Shown here: positions 56,737-64,000 of the stretch, in pieces
How the letters are laid out: every line of letters begins with the position of its first letter
Position numbering within the stretch: position 1 is the first letter of the stretch
Assembly: GCF_014697425.1 (NCBI RefSeq)
Contig: NZ_JACJRU010000008.1
Location: 62,001-126,000, forward strand
Source: Nostoc sp. FACHB-110
Lineage (GTDB): Bacteria > Cyanobacteriota > Cyanobacteriia > Cyanobacteriales > Nostocaceae
Length of the DNA stretch: 64,000 nt
Direction of reading: 5' to 3'
Made by a program: the position numbers and the translations under genes
The notes under the pieces: generated by a model
The model's input: the letters and a program-made list of their open reading frames with translations, nothing else
Told to the model about the DNA's origin: nothing
The model's database searches: none

Positions 56737-56874
56737 ATGGCTAATCAAAGCAAGAGTTCCGCAGTTGCAGATAGTGGAGCAAAACCCCCCTATCCATTTC
56801 GTACAGGTTGGGCTTTGTTTCTGTTAGCTATCAACTTTTTGGTAGCCGCTTACTATTTCCACATCATTGAATAG
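56737..56874 (+). CDS. psaX: photosystem I subunit PsaX
   Basis: A 45-residue single-helix subunit bound peripherally to photosystem I. A polar N-terminus (MANQSKSSAVADSGAKPPYP) is followed by FRTGWALFLLAINFLVAAYY and FHIIE, which matches the PsaX signature (F-R-T...W-A...LLAINFLVAAYYF). AGGAG (56724-56728) lies 8 bases before the ATG. The gene sits between lipA and the natD-like gene, so psaX is away from psaAB, as in other genomes. It is convergent with the permease gene. Confidence 0.9.
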   Translation: MANQSKSSAVADSGAKPPYPFRTGWALFLLAINFLVAAYYFHIIE

Positions 56875-56894
56875 TTGAAGTGGAATGGTGCTGC

Positions 56895-57761
56895 TCAAAT
56901 CGTACCTTTGAATAAACCTTTGGGACGAATGAGCAGCACCAAAATCATAATTAGCAAGGCAATACCTTGCTTGTATTGCGAACCCAACCAAATAGTGCTG
57001 AGTTCTTGCGCAATACCAATGATAAAAGCAGCCGCGATCGCTCCGTAAGGATTACCAATTCCGCCTAAAATTACAGAAGCAAACAAAGGCAAAATCAAAA
57101 ACCATCCCATATTGGGGCGTACTCCAATTGTTAAACCGTACATACTCCCACCCAATGAGGTGAGCGTTCCCGCAATCAGCCAAGTCCAGAGGATAACTTG
57201 CTCAACATTGATACCAGAGACTCTCGCTAAATCTAAATCATCGGCTACTGCTCGCATCGCTTTACCGATTTTTGTGTTTTGCAGGAGATAGTGTAGCCCT
57301 ACAATTGCTAAAACTGCTAAACCCAGCACTAAAATTTGATTTTGTGGGACTTTCACACCAAAAAATTCCCAAGCAGAAGTTACAGGCACATCGTACTTTT
57401 GGTTTTGTCCACCCCAGATCAAAATAATGCCATTACGAATAAATAATGCTAAACCAATTGAAATAATCATCAACGTTGTGGAGTTAGCACGAATTAAGCG
57501 CATTTTTGACCACAGAAGTTTTTCGGATAGTATCATCGCACCGACTGTGCCGACTGGTGCCAAAATCATTGCTAACCAGATGTTTACACCAACTGCATTG
57601 ATCAATAAAGTCAAATAAGCACCTAATGTGAGGAAATCTCCATGAGCAAAATTAGATAACCGTAATATCCCGTAGGTCAAAGTTAGGCCAGCAGCTGGCA
57701 AAGCAATAATGCTACCTACCGCAATCCCAAAAACGATGAGTTGTATAACTTGTGTATCCAT
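56895..57761 (-). CDS. natD: branched-chain/neutral amino acid ABC transporter permease (LivH/NatD type)
   Basis: A 288-residue inner-membrane permease of the LivH family with about eight membrane segments. Family signatures include LPAAGLTLTYGILRLSNFAHGDFLTLGAYLTLL (in parts), the transporter loop KIGKAMRAVADDLDLARVSGINVEQVILW (key part AVADDLDLARVSGI) and LGGIGNPYGAIAAAFIIGIAQE. It would pair with a LivM/NatC-type permease and ATPases, none of which are in this window. Such split loci are typical of the cyanobacterial N-I neutral amino acid system; the substrate is inferred. Confidence 0.87.
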   Translation of the reverse strand: MDTQVIQLIVFGIAVGSIIALPAAGLTLTYGILRLSNFAHGDFLTLGAYLTLLINAVGVNIWLAMILAPVGTVGAMILSEKLLWSKMRLIRANSTTLMIISIGLALFIRNGIILIWGGQNQKYDVPVTSAWEFFGVKVPQNQILVLGLAVLAIVGLHYLLQNTKIGKAMRAVADDLDLARVSGINVEQVILWTWLIAGTLTSLGGSMYGLTIGVRPNMGWFLILPLFASVILGGIGNPYGAIAAAFIIGIAQELSTIWLGSQYKQGIALLIMILVLLIRPKGLFKGTI

Positions 57762-57951
57762 TGGTTTTACCTAAGTAAGAGCATCTCCAGAAATTTTGAT
57801 TGAGTGTTTTTGTCTAAACCGATTGTTACGCCCTTTACCATTAATCATAAAAATTATGGTTTGTGAACAAAAAAGATTTGTGAGCTAATATACATAGAAT
57901 CTTGTTCGCATTTTTGCGCCAGACTAACTTTGTTCAGCGGTCGAGTTGACC

Positions 57952-59766
57952 ATGCAGCAGTATTCAAGCTTACCAGAACAAAACTCACAGGTAGATGCAA
58001 CGCCAACAATGTTGGCAACAATTCAACAACTCCATGCGGAGTTGTGGTTGGAGCGCAGCTTGAACAAGTTGCAAAATCGCCTGAATGATTATTTACTTTC
58101 TGCTGGCGCCAATACTTTACAGGTAGAAGCAACAGAAGCAGAAATTTTTCAAACAGTGGTCAATGAACTCGATATTGCTTTGAACAATAGTAGAGTAGCG
58201 ATCGCTTTGACTCAACCAGCCAACAAATTTGCTAAAGTTTGTTACATTTCTGCCGCAAAATCTCTAGCGATCGAAATCATGCCTAAACCAGGCAAAAAAC
58301 GACGCTGGAAACTCGCAGAAGTAATTGCTATCGAAGATTTACAATATCTCGCCAATCAACAACCACCCAGTGTCTGCCCTATAGCTAGTAATTCGGAAAT
58401 TATTGGCTGGCTAATTATTGCCAATACACCACAGGAGATACTGACAGTAGCCCAAGTACAACTTAAATCGCAATTATTAAGTAGATTTGCTCAACAGTGT
58501 GCGAGCGCTTTAACACAGCTTCAACAAATAAAATATTGGCAGCAGCAGTCTCAAAATCTAGGTAGCTGTAACCAAGAATTAGAAAGAACAAATCAACTCA
58601 AAAACCAATTTCTGGCTAACACTAGCCACGAAATTCGCACACCTTTAAGTTCTATTATTGGATTTACTCATCTGTTGTTAGCCCAAGGTTACGATCCAAC
58701 CAGAGAACGCCATCAAGAATATTTAAATATTATTCAGTCTAGTAGTAAACATTTATTAGCACTAATCAATGACATTTTAGACCTCTCTAAAATTGAGGCT
58801 AATCAATTAGAAGTACAGCAAGAAGAAGTCGATGTTCCTGAACTGTGTCGGAATGTTTTGGCATTAGTGAAAGAAAAAGCTGCTAATAAAGGTTTGAAAT
58901 TATCTATAGAATTAGACCCCACAGTTAAAACCTTAGTTGCTGACCCTTTACGGCTCAAGCAGATGTTATTAAATTTGCTATTTAATGCGGTTAAGTTTAC
59001 CCAAAGTGGTTCGGTTGGTTTACAAGTTTTACCTCAAGATTCATTTGTATATTTCACAGTTTGGGATACGGGTATTGGTATTTCTCCCACAGACCAAACT
59101 CAGCTATTTCAACCTTATTTTCAGATTGCCAACTCTGTAACATCTCGGGAAGAAGGCACAGGTTTAGGTTTAGTTGTCACTCGCAAACTAGCAGAAATTC
59201 ATGGCGGCTCTGTAACGGTAGAATCTGAAGCTAACAGTGGTTCGCGGTTTACAATTATTCTGCCGATGAAACCTGTCGAAGCCATCAAGGAAAATCAGGA
59301 TAATGATGACGAAGATAGTACTTCTTTGACTTACACACCCATTACCCCGACTTCCAATTTGAGCATTTTGTTAGTGGAAGATGATTTACCTAATGGCCAG
59401 TTCATGCAAACTTATCTTGAGCGGTTGGGTTATCAAGTAACTTGGATCAAAAACGCTACGGAAATTTGGACAATTCTCTCACAGCAAAAGCCAGGACTAA
59501 TTTTAATAGATGTACGATTGCCAGATGAAAATGGATTGAATGTTGTGCAGCAATTACGTCAAGAACCTGAATATCAAACGATTCCCGTCATTGCTCAAAC
59601 GGCAATGGCAATGAAAGGAGATCGCGAAACTTGTTTAACCTCAGGCGTAAATGAATATATGTCTAAACCGATTGATTTACCATTGTTAGGCAATCTGGTA
59701 GCTAAGTATATTAAATTGCCAAAGCCAGAATCTGAGGCGAAAAATAGCCATAGCAGGGAACAGTAA
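57952..59766 (+). CDS. soluble hybrid histidine kinase with GAF-like N-terminus
   Basis: A 604-residue protein from the ATG at 57952 (MQQYSSLPEQ); a TTG two codons upstream is possible. Residues 10-190 resemble a GAF-type sensor (EIFQTVVNELDIALNNSRVAIAL; SEIIGWLIIANT) but lack an evident bilin-binding motif; single Cys residues do exist. After a coiled coil comes the H-box QFLANTSHEIRTPLSSIIGF (H226), NLLFNAVKFTQSG, GIGISPTDQTQLF and EGTGLGLVVTRKL. A C-terminal receiver (ILLVEDDLPN; LILIDVRLPDENG) ends it. It stands alone, divergent from the permease. Confidence 0.9.
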   Translation: MQQYSSLPEQNSQVDATPTMLATIQQLHAELWLERSLNKLQNRLNDYLLSAGANTLQVEATEAEIFQTVVNELDIALNNSRVAIALTQPANKFAKVCYISAAKSLAIEIMPKPGKKRRWKLAEVIAIEDLQYLANQQPPSVCPIASNSEIIGWLIIANTPQEILTVAQVQLKSQLLSRFAQQCASALTQLQQIKYWQQQSQNLGSCNQELERTNQLKNQFLANTSHEIRTPLSSIIGFTHLLLAQGYDPTRERHQEYLNIIQSSSKHLLALINDILDLSKIEANQLEVQQEEVDVPELCRNVLALVKEKAANKGLKLSIELDPTVKTLVADPLRLKQMLLNLLFNAVKFTQSGSVGLQVLPQDSFVYFTVWDTGIGISPTDQTQLFQPYFQIANSVTSREEGTGLGLVVTRKLAEIHGGSVTVESEANSGSRFTIILPMKPVEAIKENQDNDDEDSTSLTYTPITPTSNLSILLVEDDLPNGQFMQTYLERLGYQVTWIKNATEIWTILSQQKPGLILIDVRLPDENGLNVVQQLRQEPEYQTIPVIAQTAMAMKGDRETCLTSGVNEYMSKPIDLPLLGNLVAKYIKLPKPESEAKNSHSREQ

Positions 59767-59855
59767 ACAAAAAATAAGTACCATCAACACGGGTTTGTAT
59801 CAGACATCTAAAATGGGAGTTATGGGAACGGTAAAGTTTTAGCCAGGATGGGGAA

Positions 59856-60683
59856 ATGACTCTAACAGAAAAACTTGAGCAACTAAAAGCCTTATTTGGC
59901 GAAATGGAACGTGCTTTGATTGCTTATTCAGGTGGTGTAGATAGCACTTTAGTTGCCAAGATTGCCTATGATATACTGGGCGATCGCGCTTTGGCGGTGA
60001 CAGCTGTTTCGCCTTCGTTGTTACCAGAAGAGTTAGAAGACGCAAAAATTCAAGCTGCTACTATCGGGATTCCCCATCAAATTGTTCAAACCCATGAGAT
60101 GGAAAATCCCAATTACACATCTAACCCTGTCAATCGTTGTTATTTTTGTAAAAGCGAATTACACGATACTCTCAAACCACTAGCTGTAGAGTTGGGCTAC
60201 CCCTATGTAGTTGATGGGGTCAACGCTGATGATTTACATGATTACCGCCCAGGAATTCAAGCAGCCAAAGAACGAGGTGCGCTGTCGCCTCTAGCAGAAG
60301 TTGGCGTATCAAAATTAGAAGTCCGTCAACTTTCGCAACACCTTGGTTTACCTTGGTGGGATAAACCTGCTCAACCTTGTTTGAGTTCTCGCTTTCCTTA
60401 TGGTGAGGAAATTACTGTCGCTAAATTACAAAGAGTCGGGAGAGCCGAAATTTATCTGCGAAAACTCGGTTGGGAGAATTTGCGTGTCCGCTCTGAAGGT
60501 GATACAGCACGCATTGAATTAGCACCAGATAAAATTAAAGATTTTGTTTTATCCGTGGATTTACCATCTGTAGTTGCCACATTCCAAGAATTTGGCTTTA
60601 TTTACGTCACCCTTGATTTAGAAGGTTATCGTAGTGGCAAATTAAATCAAGTGTTACACCAAAATTTAAAAGTTACAAATTAG
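59856..60683 (+). CDS. larE: LarE-type ATP-dependent sulfur transferase
   Basis: A 275-residue PP-loop protein of the LarE family, which in lactobacilli donates sulfur to a pyridinium cofactor (nickel pincer nucleotide). The PP-loop is AYSGGVDSTLVAK (residues 23-35). CYFC lies at 95-98, and PCLSSRFPYG at 174-183 contains C175 at the position of the sacrificial cysteine. Sites such as NADDLHDYRPGIQAAKE bind ATP/PPi. No larB, larC or larA is visible here. It starts 93 bp after the hybrid kinase, on the same strand. Confidence 0.92.
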   Translation: MTLTEKLEQLKALFGEMERALIAYSGGVDSTLVAKIAYDILGDRALAVTAVSPSLLPEELEDAKIQAATIGIPHQIVQTHEMENPNYTSNPVNRCYFCKSELHDTLKPLAVELGYPYVVDGVNADDLHDYRPGIQAAKERGALSPLAEVGVSKLEVRQLSQHLGLPWWDKPAQPCLSSRFPYGEEITVAKLQRVGRAEIYLRKLGWENLRVRSEGDTARIELAPDKIKDFVLSVDLPSVVATFQEFGFIYVTLDLEGYRSGKLNQVLHQNLKVTN

Positions 60684-60688
60684 ATTTC

Positions 60689-60779
60689 AGGACTTACGCA
60701 AAATTATGAAGAAACGAACCACAAAGGACGCAAAGAACACGAAGTTATAAGAGTTTGAGAGAGTTCTTGCGTAAGTCCT
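60689..60779. mobile_element. 91-bp MITE-like element
   Basis: Perfect 13-bp terminal inverted repeats AGGACTTACGCAA and TTGCGTAAGTCCT bound a 91-bp segment with the interior words ACGAACCACAAAGGACGC and AAGAACACGAAG. The flanking sequence TAGATTT occurs on both sides, compatible with a target duplication of 6-7 bp. The element has no coding capacity. Confidence 0.75.
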
Positions 60780-60807
60780 AGATTTAACTGATTAGTGTTG
60801 ACTGACA

Positions 60808-61170
60808 TTAAATAATTTCTGCTTCTACTGATACCAAAATACAACCGTTGATTTTCCAGCTATCATCGGGTTGTTTTTCCATAAAATATAATGCCCGCAA
60901 GGGAACTCCATGAGGACTCAGTAATAAAACAGGCTGAGTTACATTGCCTTGAATATTAGTAATTTTTTCAAACACAACTGAGCGAGGACGATAAACTGCT
61001 GGGTAATTCAGCATGACCATCCGCATAAAGTTTTCTGCATTTTGAAATTGCTCTTGAATTCCTGGACTAGCTACAGCAAAAGCAGCTTCAGCATCATCTT
61101 TTTGAAATGCTGCCAGTTGTCCTTCAATTACAGCACGAATAGTAACACAATCACTATCATTAACTTGCAT
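60808..61170 (-). CDS. DUF4864 family protein
   Basis: A 120-residue protein resembling DUF4864, a small family related in shape to NTF2-like folds, with no known activity. It has an N-terminal helix AVIEGQLAAFQKDDAEAAFAVASPGIQEQF (key part AAFQKDDAEAAFAVASP), then FMRMVMLNYPAVYRP, and the strand region PLRALYFMEKQPDDSWKINGC. It lies 5 bp downstream of the SGNH hydrolase gene, so the two are almost certainly co-transcribed. Confidence 0.78.
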   Translation of the reverse strand: MQVNDSDCVTIRAVIEGQLAAFQKDDAEAAFAVASPGIQEQFQNAENFMRMVMLNYPAVYRPRSVVFEKITNIQGNVTQPVLLLSPHGVPLRALYFMEKQPDDSWKINGCILVSVEAEII

Positions 61171-61175
61171 ACATT

Positions 61176-62357
61176 TTAAAATTGCGATCGCAATTTCTCT
61201 GGTTCACGCTGAGAAAGCTTGAACTCTATTTGTTCAAGTGCCGAACGCCAAACATCATAACCTTCACGAGATAGATGCAATCCATCTGTGGTTAATTCTG
61301 GGCGCAAATTACCTTCAAAATCTGTAAACCAACCATGAATATTTAAATAATTAGCTCCTTCTTGTTGAGCAATTAAAGCAAGTTGTAAATTAATTTTCCG
61401 AATTCGCTGATTAGAAATCGTTGGCAAGTTGGTCGGTAAAATTGACTGTACTATTATTTGAGTTTTGGGGTGAGCTTTTCTTAAGTTACGGATAATCTGG
61501 CGATGATTATTTAAAATTGTTTCATCACTAAGACCTTTACGTAAATCATTAATACCTGCCATTACATAAATCATTTCTGGCCTTGTGGCGGAAAATGCAC
61601 TTAACCTTTTTAAAATTCCCCCAGAAGTATCACCAGAGATACCTTGATTTAACCAGAGTTTACCACTGGGCAATTTTTCTGGCGGGAACCACATACTTAA
61701 AGAGTCCCCAACCATAATACTTAGATAGTTTTTACCTTGTCCTTTAGTAACTGCTTTTGCTTCTAAAGCTAATAAACTTTTCCAATCTTCGTAAGTTAGC
61801 TGGTGCTTTTTATTTGCTTCAGCCGAAGATTTTCCATCCTCATAGGTACGCGTATATATCTGACCAGTTTTTAAAGCGGCTAATCTTTGATAATAAAGTT
61901 GATATCCTGAAACTAACGGCACATTCGGCGATTGATGGCTATGCTCCAAGAAAGATTCTATAGGTGCTAAAAAACCTTGTTCGCTAATTCCTGGAGAAGA
62001 CGCTTCTGGGCGCGCAACTTTACTTTCCTCGACTATAGGCTGTGTATCTTCTACAGGCTGCAAAACTTGAGTGCCAAATTCTGATGAAGAAATCTCAACA
62101 CTGGGAGTATATCTTGAGTTCAAATCTTTCCAAGATTGTAAAGATTGGTAGTCAAACTCAGGTAAAGGTTGATGGACATCCGCAGCGTTTTTGAGTTCTC
62201 CAGTAGATAAAGAATTATGTCTTGAATACAACAGGGAACTAGAATTTACTGCCAGAATACTCGACAGATGTGGAATAGTCGATGCTGGTATAACAAATCC
62301 TGTTAACAAGCTAAAAGTCAACAGATAATTGTGCCTCATCGCGTTATATTTCCTCAT
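61176..62357 (-). CDS. SGNH/GDSL-type hydrolase, exported
   Basis: A 393-residue protein. The N-terminal hydrophobic segment (YLLTFSLLTGFVIPAS) suggests a signal peptide or anchor. A variable linker of about 130 residues follows, then the SGNH domain: block I MVGDSLSMWFP (Ser), block II GISGDTSGGIL, block III YVMAGINDLRKG (Asn), block V DGLHLSREGYDVW (Asp and His). All four catalytic positions are present, so esterase or acylhydrolase activity is likely; the substrate is unknown. An alternative start is the ATG at 62339. It forms a two-gene unit with the DUF4864 gene. Confidence 0.88.
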   Translation of the reverse strand: MRKYNAMRHNYLLTFSLLTGFVIPASTIPHLSSILAVNSSSLLYSRHNSLSTGELKNAADVHQPLPEFDYQSLQSWKDLNSRYTPSVEISSSEFGTQVLQPVEDTQPIVEESKVARPEASSPGISEQGFLAPIESFLEHSHQSPNVPLVSGYQLYYQRLAALKTGQIYTRTYEDGKSSAEANKKHQLTYEDWKSLLALEAKAVTKGQGKNYLSIMVGDSLSMWFPPEKLPSGKLWLNQGISGDTSGGILKRLSAFSATRPEMIYVMAGINDLRKGLSDETILNNHRQIIRNLRKAHPKTQIIVQSILPTNLPTISNQRIRKINLQLALIAQQEGANYLNIHGWFTDFEGNLRPELTTDGLHLSREGYDVWRSALEQIEFKLSQREPEKLRSQF

Positions 62358-63106
62358 ACTTAGTACTTTTCCTTATGACAGCATCAGTTACCTGCGTTCA
62401 GGATAAATTTTGGTAGTTAAGTTATTATTTTTATCTACTCTACGTAGTACTGTAAAGTAGTTTATCAAGTTTATATTGCTTTTTCATAATCTCTTTAAAA
62501 CCTTGGTTCTGGCAATCAATTAGTCCAAATAATTATCATAGTTTTTCGTAACTACTGTTCAGGGTTGATAAATTAGTTAATTCAGCAGATTTAGCCAAAT
62601 CTCAAACTGCAAAAAACTTAATTACTCAGGGTAATATAATTTAATTTCTCCCGATTTTTCTCTTTGCAGATACTTTATATTTTGACTTAACGTGTCAAAA
62701 TATTTACGGAAGTCAGTGGTAATATTTTAGCAAGTTACTTAAAATACACAAGGGTTAGTATTGTACGTATGTGCAGGCTGAATATTTATCGGCAATATTT
62801 CCCCTAAGTCGATTGATACTCAGTAGTTGAGAATTAAGAGGATGGTAAAGTCAAGCAAGCGATCGCTGTTTTTGTACTGAGTTAAAAATTTATCTCAGAA
62901 CAAGCTATGTCATCAAAAATTTATCAATCAAATCCTAAGCGACAAAACAGCTGAAAATCAGGGTAAAATTATCTAAAAAAACAAAAATTACGCTTACATA
63001 AGTAAATATTCTTTTTGATAAAGTTAAATTGAATGTAAGTTATTTACAACTATTTATAGGGAAGTGCTAAGATTTAGGCGGTGTCTTGAATGTTTATATT
63101 TGTTCT
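62358..63106. other. long intergenic region
   Basis: About 750 bp of AT-rich divergent DNA. It includes one HIP1-like site (AGCGATCGC near 62858) and no gene that I trust. No terminator or repeat family was recognised. Confidence 0.4.
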
Positions 63107-63301
63107 GTGGCTAGAGCTAGTACAGCAATCGGTGTTAGTCCGATTATTAAGGAGATTGTGCAGAAACAGGCACATTCAACTCGTTTAACTCTCAAAGAAG
63201 TCATCCTCATGGGGATGTTAGCGATCGATAAACTTGACGATCAGCACCGTCAAGACTTAGCAGATCAGGTTCATCAAATGCAAGTCAATGGAGAAATTTA
63301 A
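63107..63301 (+). CDS. small conserved cyanobacterial protein
   Basis: A 64-residue protein read from the GTG at 63107 (VARASTAIGVSPIIKEIVQK), preferred to a TTG at 63086 because its N-terminus looks like the form I recall in related genomes. It is probably helical and basic, with no cysteine motif (LTLKEVILMGMLAIDKLDD is the middle part). Function is unknown. It is convergent with the methyltransferase gene. Confidence 0.6.
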   Translation: MARASTAIGVSPIIKEIVQKQAHSTRLTLKEVILMGMLAIDKLDDQHRQDLADQVHQMQVNGEI

Positions 63302-63345
63302 GTAAAAATTTCTCACCTTTACCTTTAAGTCTCAATTAGATTTGG

Positions 63346-64000
63346 CTACTCAACAAACCGACAACGACTCCCCACAACATAATTCTGATTAATTTCAAAA
63401 GAAATCCATTGGCGTTGTAACGTCTCAGCAACAAAACCAGTTGTGTTTGAACCAGCAAATGGATCTAATACCAAATCATCTCTATCAGTCAGAAACTTGA
63501 TAAAAAATTCAGCAAACCCCTGAGGGAACCGTGCCGGATGGGGCTGAATTCCTAAGGTTTTGCAGCGGCGTAAATAAGCACTATTTGATTCGGTATTAGG
63601 GATTTCTAATAAATTTGGTGGAATTGCACCTTGATTATCTTTTTGGAATTTAGCTGAAATTTCATGCCCACTCGGACGCATTTTAGCTTCATAACCATTT
63701 TTGAGTAATCGCTGCATACTTTGGCTATAAGGCTTTAATACTTTTCTGTTGTCTGCTTTAGGGTTGGGCGTTTTAGACAACCACCAAACAACATTAACTG
63801 CATCTTTTACCCGCACTCGTCTAATAGTTACCCACTCAGCTGGGGTAGGTAAGCGTGCTGGGTTGTAATGATAAAATTCTTGCGCTAAAAAAAAGCCGAC
63901 TTCCTTACATAATCTCAGCAATAATTCGTATTGATAAATACTCCGTACAGGATTACCAGGAAGATAAGCCCCACCTAAGTCTAAAATAAATGAGCCATTC
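63346..64000 (-). CDS. DNA methyltransferase, C-terminal part (N-terminus outside window)
   Basis: Partial site-specific DNA methyltransferase; the frame stays open to base 64000. The SAM-binding motif I is seen as LVLDPFAGSNTTGFVAE, and the FPQGFAEFFIKFLTD motif X-like helix precedes it. That order (motif I near the C-terminus) indicates a beta-class N4-cytosine or N6-adenine enzyme; the catalytic motif IV (DPPY/SPPY) must lie in the missing part. The segment NGSFILDLGGAYLPGNPVRS (in the extension beyond 63921) fits the family. Whether it belongs to a restriction-modification system or is an orphan cannot be told. Confidence 0.85.
   Translation of the reverse strand, partial: NGSFILDLGGAYLPGNPVRSIYQYELLLRLCKEVGFFLAQEFYHYNPARLPTPAEWVTIRRVRVKDAVNVVWWLSKTPNPKADNRKVLKPYSQSMQRLLKNGYEAKMRPSGHEISAKFQKDNQGAIPPNLLEIPNTESNSAYLRRCKTLGIQPHPARFPQGFAEFFIKFLTDRDDLVLDPFAGSNTTGFVAETLQRQWISFEINQNYVVGSRCRFVE

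Noticed and set aside
57854..58132. Minus-strand ORF over the start of the soluble hybrid kinase
   Set aside because: It overlaps the coding start of a clear kinase gene and has no domain or ribosome-binding site.

Overview
The window comes from a filamentous, probably heterocyst-forming cyanobacterium of the Nostoc/Anabaena/Calothrix type. The evidence is the photosystem I genes psaA, psaB and psaX, ndhB, an RpaB-type response regulator, a group 2 sigma factor next to carB, many HIP1 octamers (GCGATCGC), heptameric short tandem repeats in intergenic DNA, several Uma2-family genes, and TPR kinases and NTPases typical of these genomes. The assignment rests on gene content only. I saw no rRNA, tRNA or CRISPR array.

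Layout. 1-3.8 kb: 3' part of carB, a sigD-like sigma factor and a DUF760 gene. 4.2-6.4 kb: MutT-type Nudix hydrolase, Uma2 protein and two small cyanobacterial proteins. 6.5-12.5 kb (minus strand): the transcription/translation cluster rimP-nusA-ylxR-infB, with a terminator-like hairpin just upstream of rimP. 12.6-18.1 kb: membrane, peptidoglycan-binding and Clp-fold protease genes, then a second Uma2 gene. 18.1-23.6 kb is accessory: a 21-bp tandem repeat, a STAND-like NTPase with TPRs, a UPF0175/DUF3368 toxin-antitoxin pair, a third Uma2 gene and several dispersed palindromes. 23.6-27.4 kb: radA, rpaB, a complex C (cytochrome b6f) cofactor-assembly protein and a DUF456 protein. 27.4-31.3 kb: a DUF6888/DUF6887 pair, a zinc-ribbon/kinase/TPR protein and an SLH-domain lipoprotein. 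31.3-32.8 kb: an AtzE/AtzG-like amidohydrolase pair.

33.5-35.5 kb is the most unusual part. Four closely spaced minus-strand genes encode a small deaminase-fold protein (HAE and CxxC motifs) followed by an Imm1-type immunity protein, then a DUF433 fusion protein overlapping a protein with conserved-looking Cys and His positions. This looks like two adjacent toxin/antidote-type pairs. 35.8-40.4 kb holds psaB and psaA. 41-48 kb holds a repeat-rich lipoprotein, glutaminase, an NHLRC2-like thioredoxin/NHL protein, a HAD-DUF952 fusion and ndhB. 48-55.3 kb (minus strand) is a two-component cluster: two REC-kinase paralogues, a membrane hybrid kinase with a Cache-like sensor, and a response regulator. 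55.7-60.7 kb holds lipA, psaX, a LivH/NatD-type permease, a soluble hybrid kinase and larE, followed by a 91-bp MITE-like element. 60.8-64 kb holds a DUF4864 protein, an SGNH hydrolase, a small conserved protein and the C-terminal part of a DNA methyltransferase running off the window.

Most genes are chromosomal housekeeping or regulatory genes. Accessory material sits at about 16-23.5 kb, 27.4-28.2 kb and 32.8-35.8 kb, where Uma2 genes, TA-like pairs, inverted repeats and palindromes concentrate.
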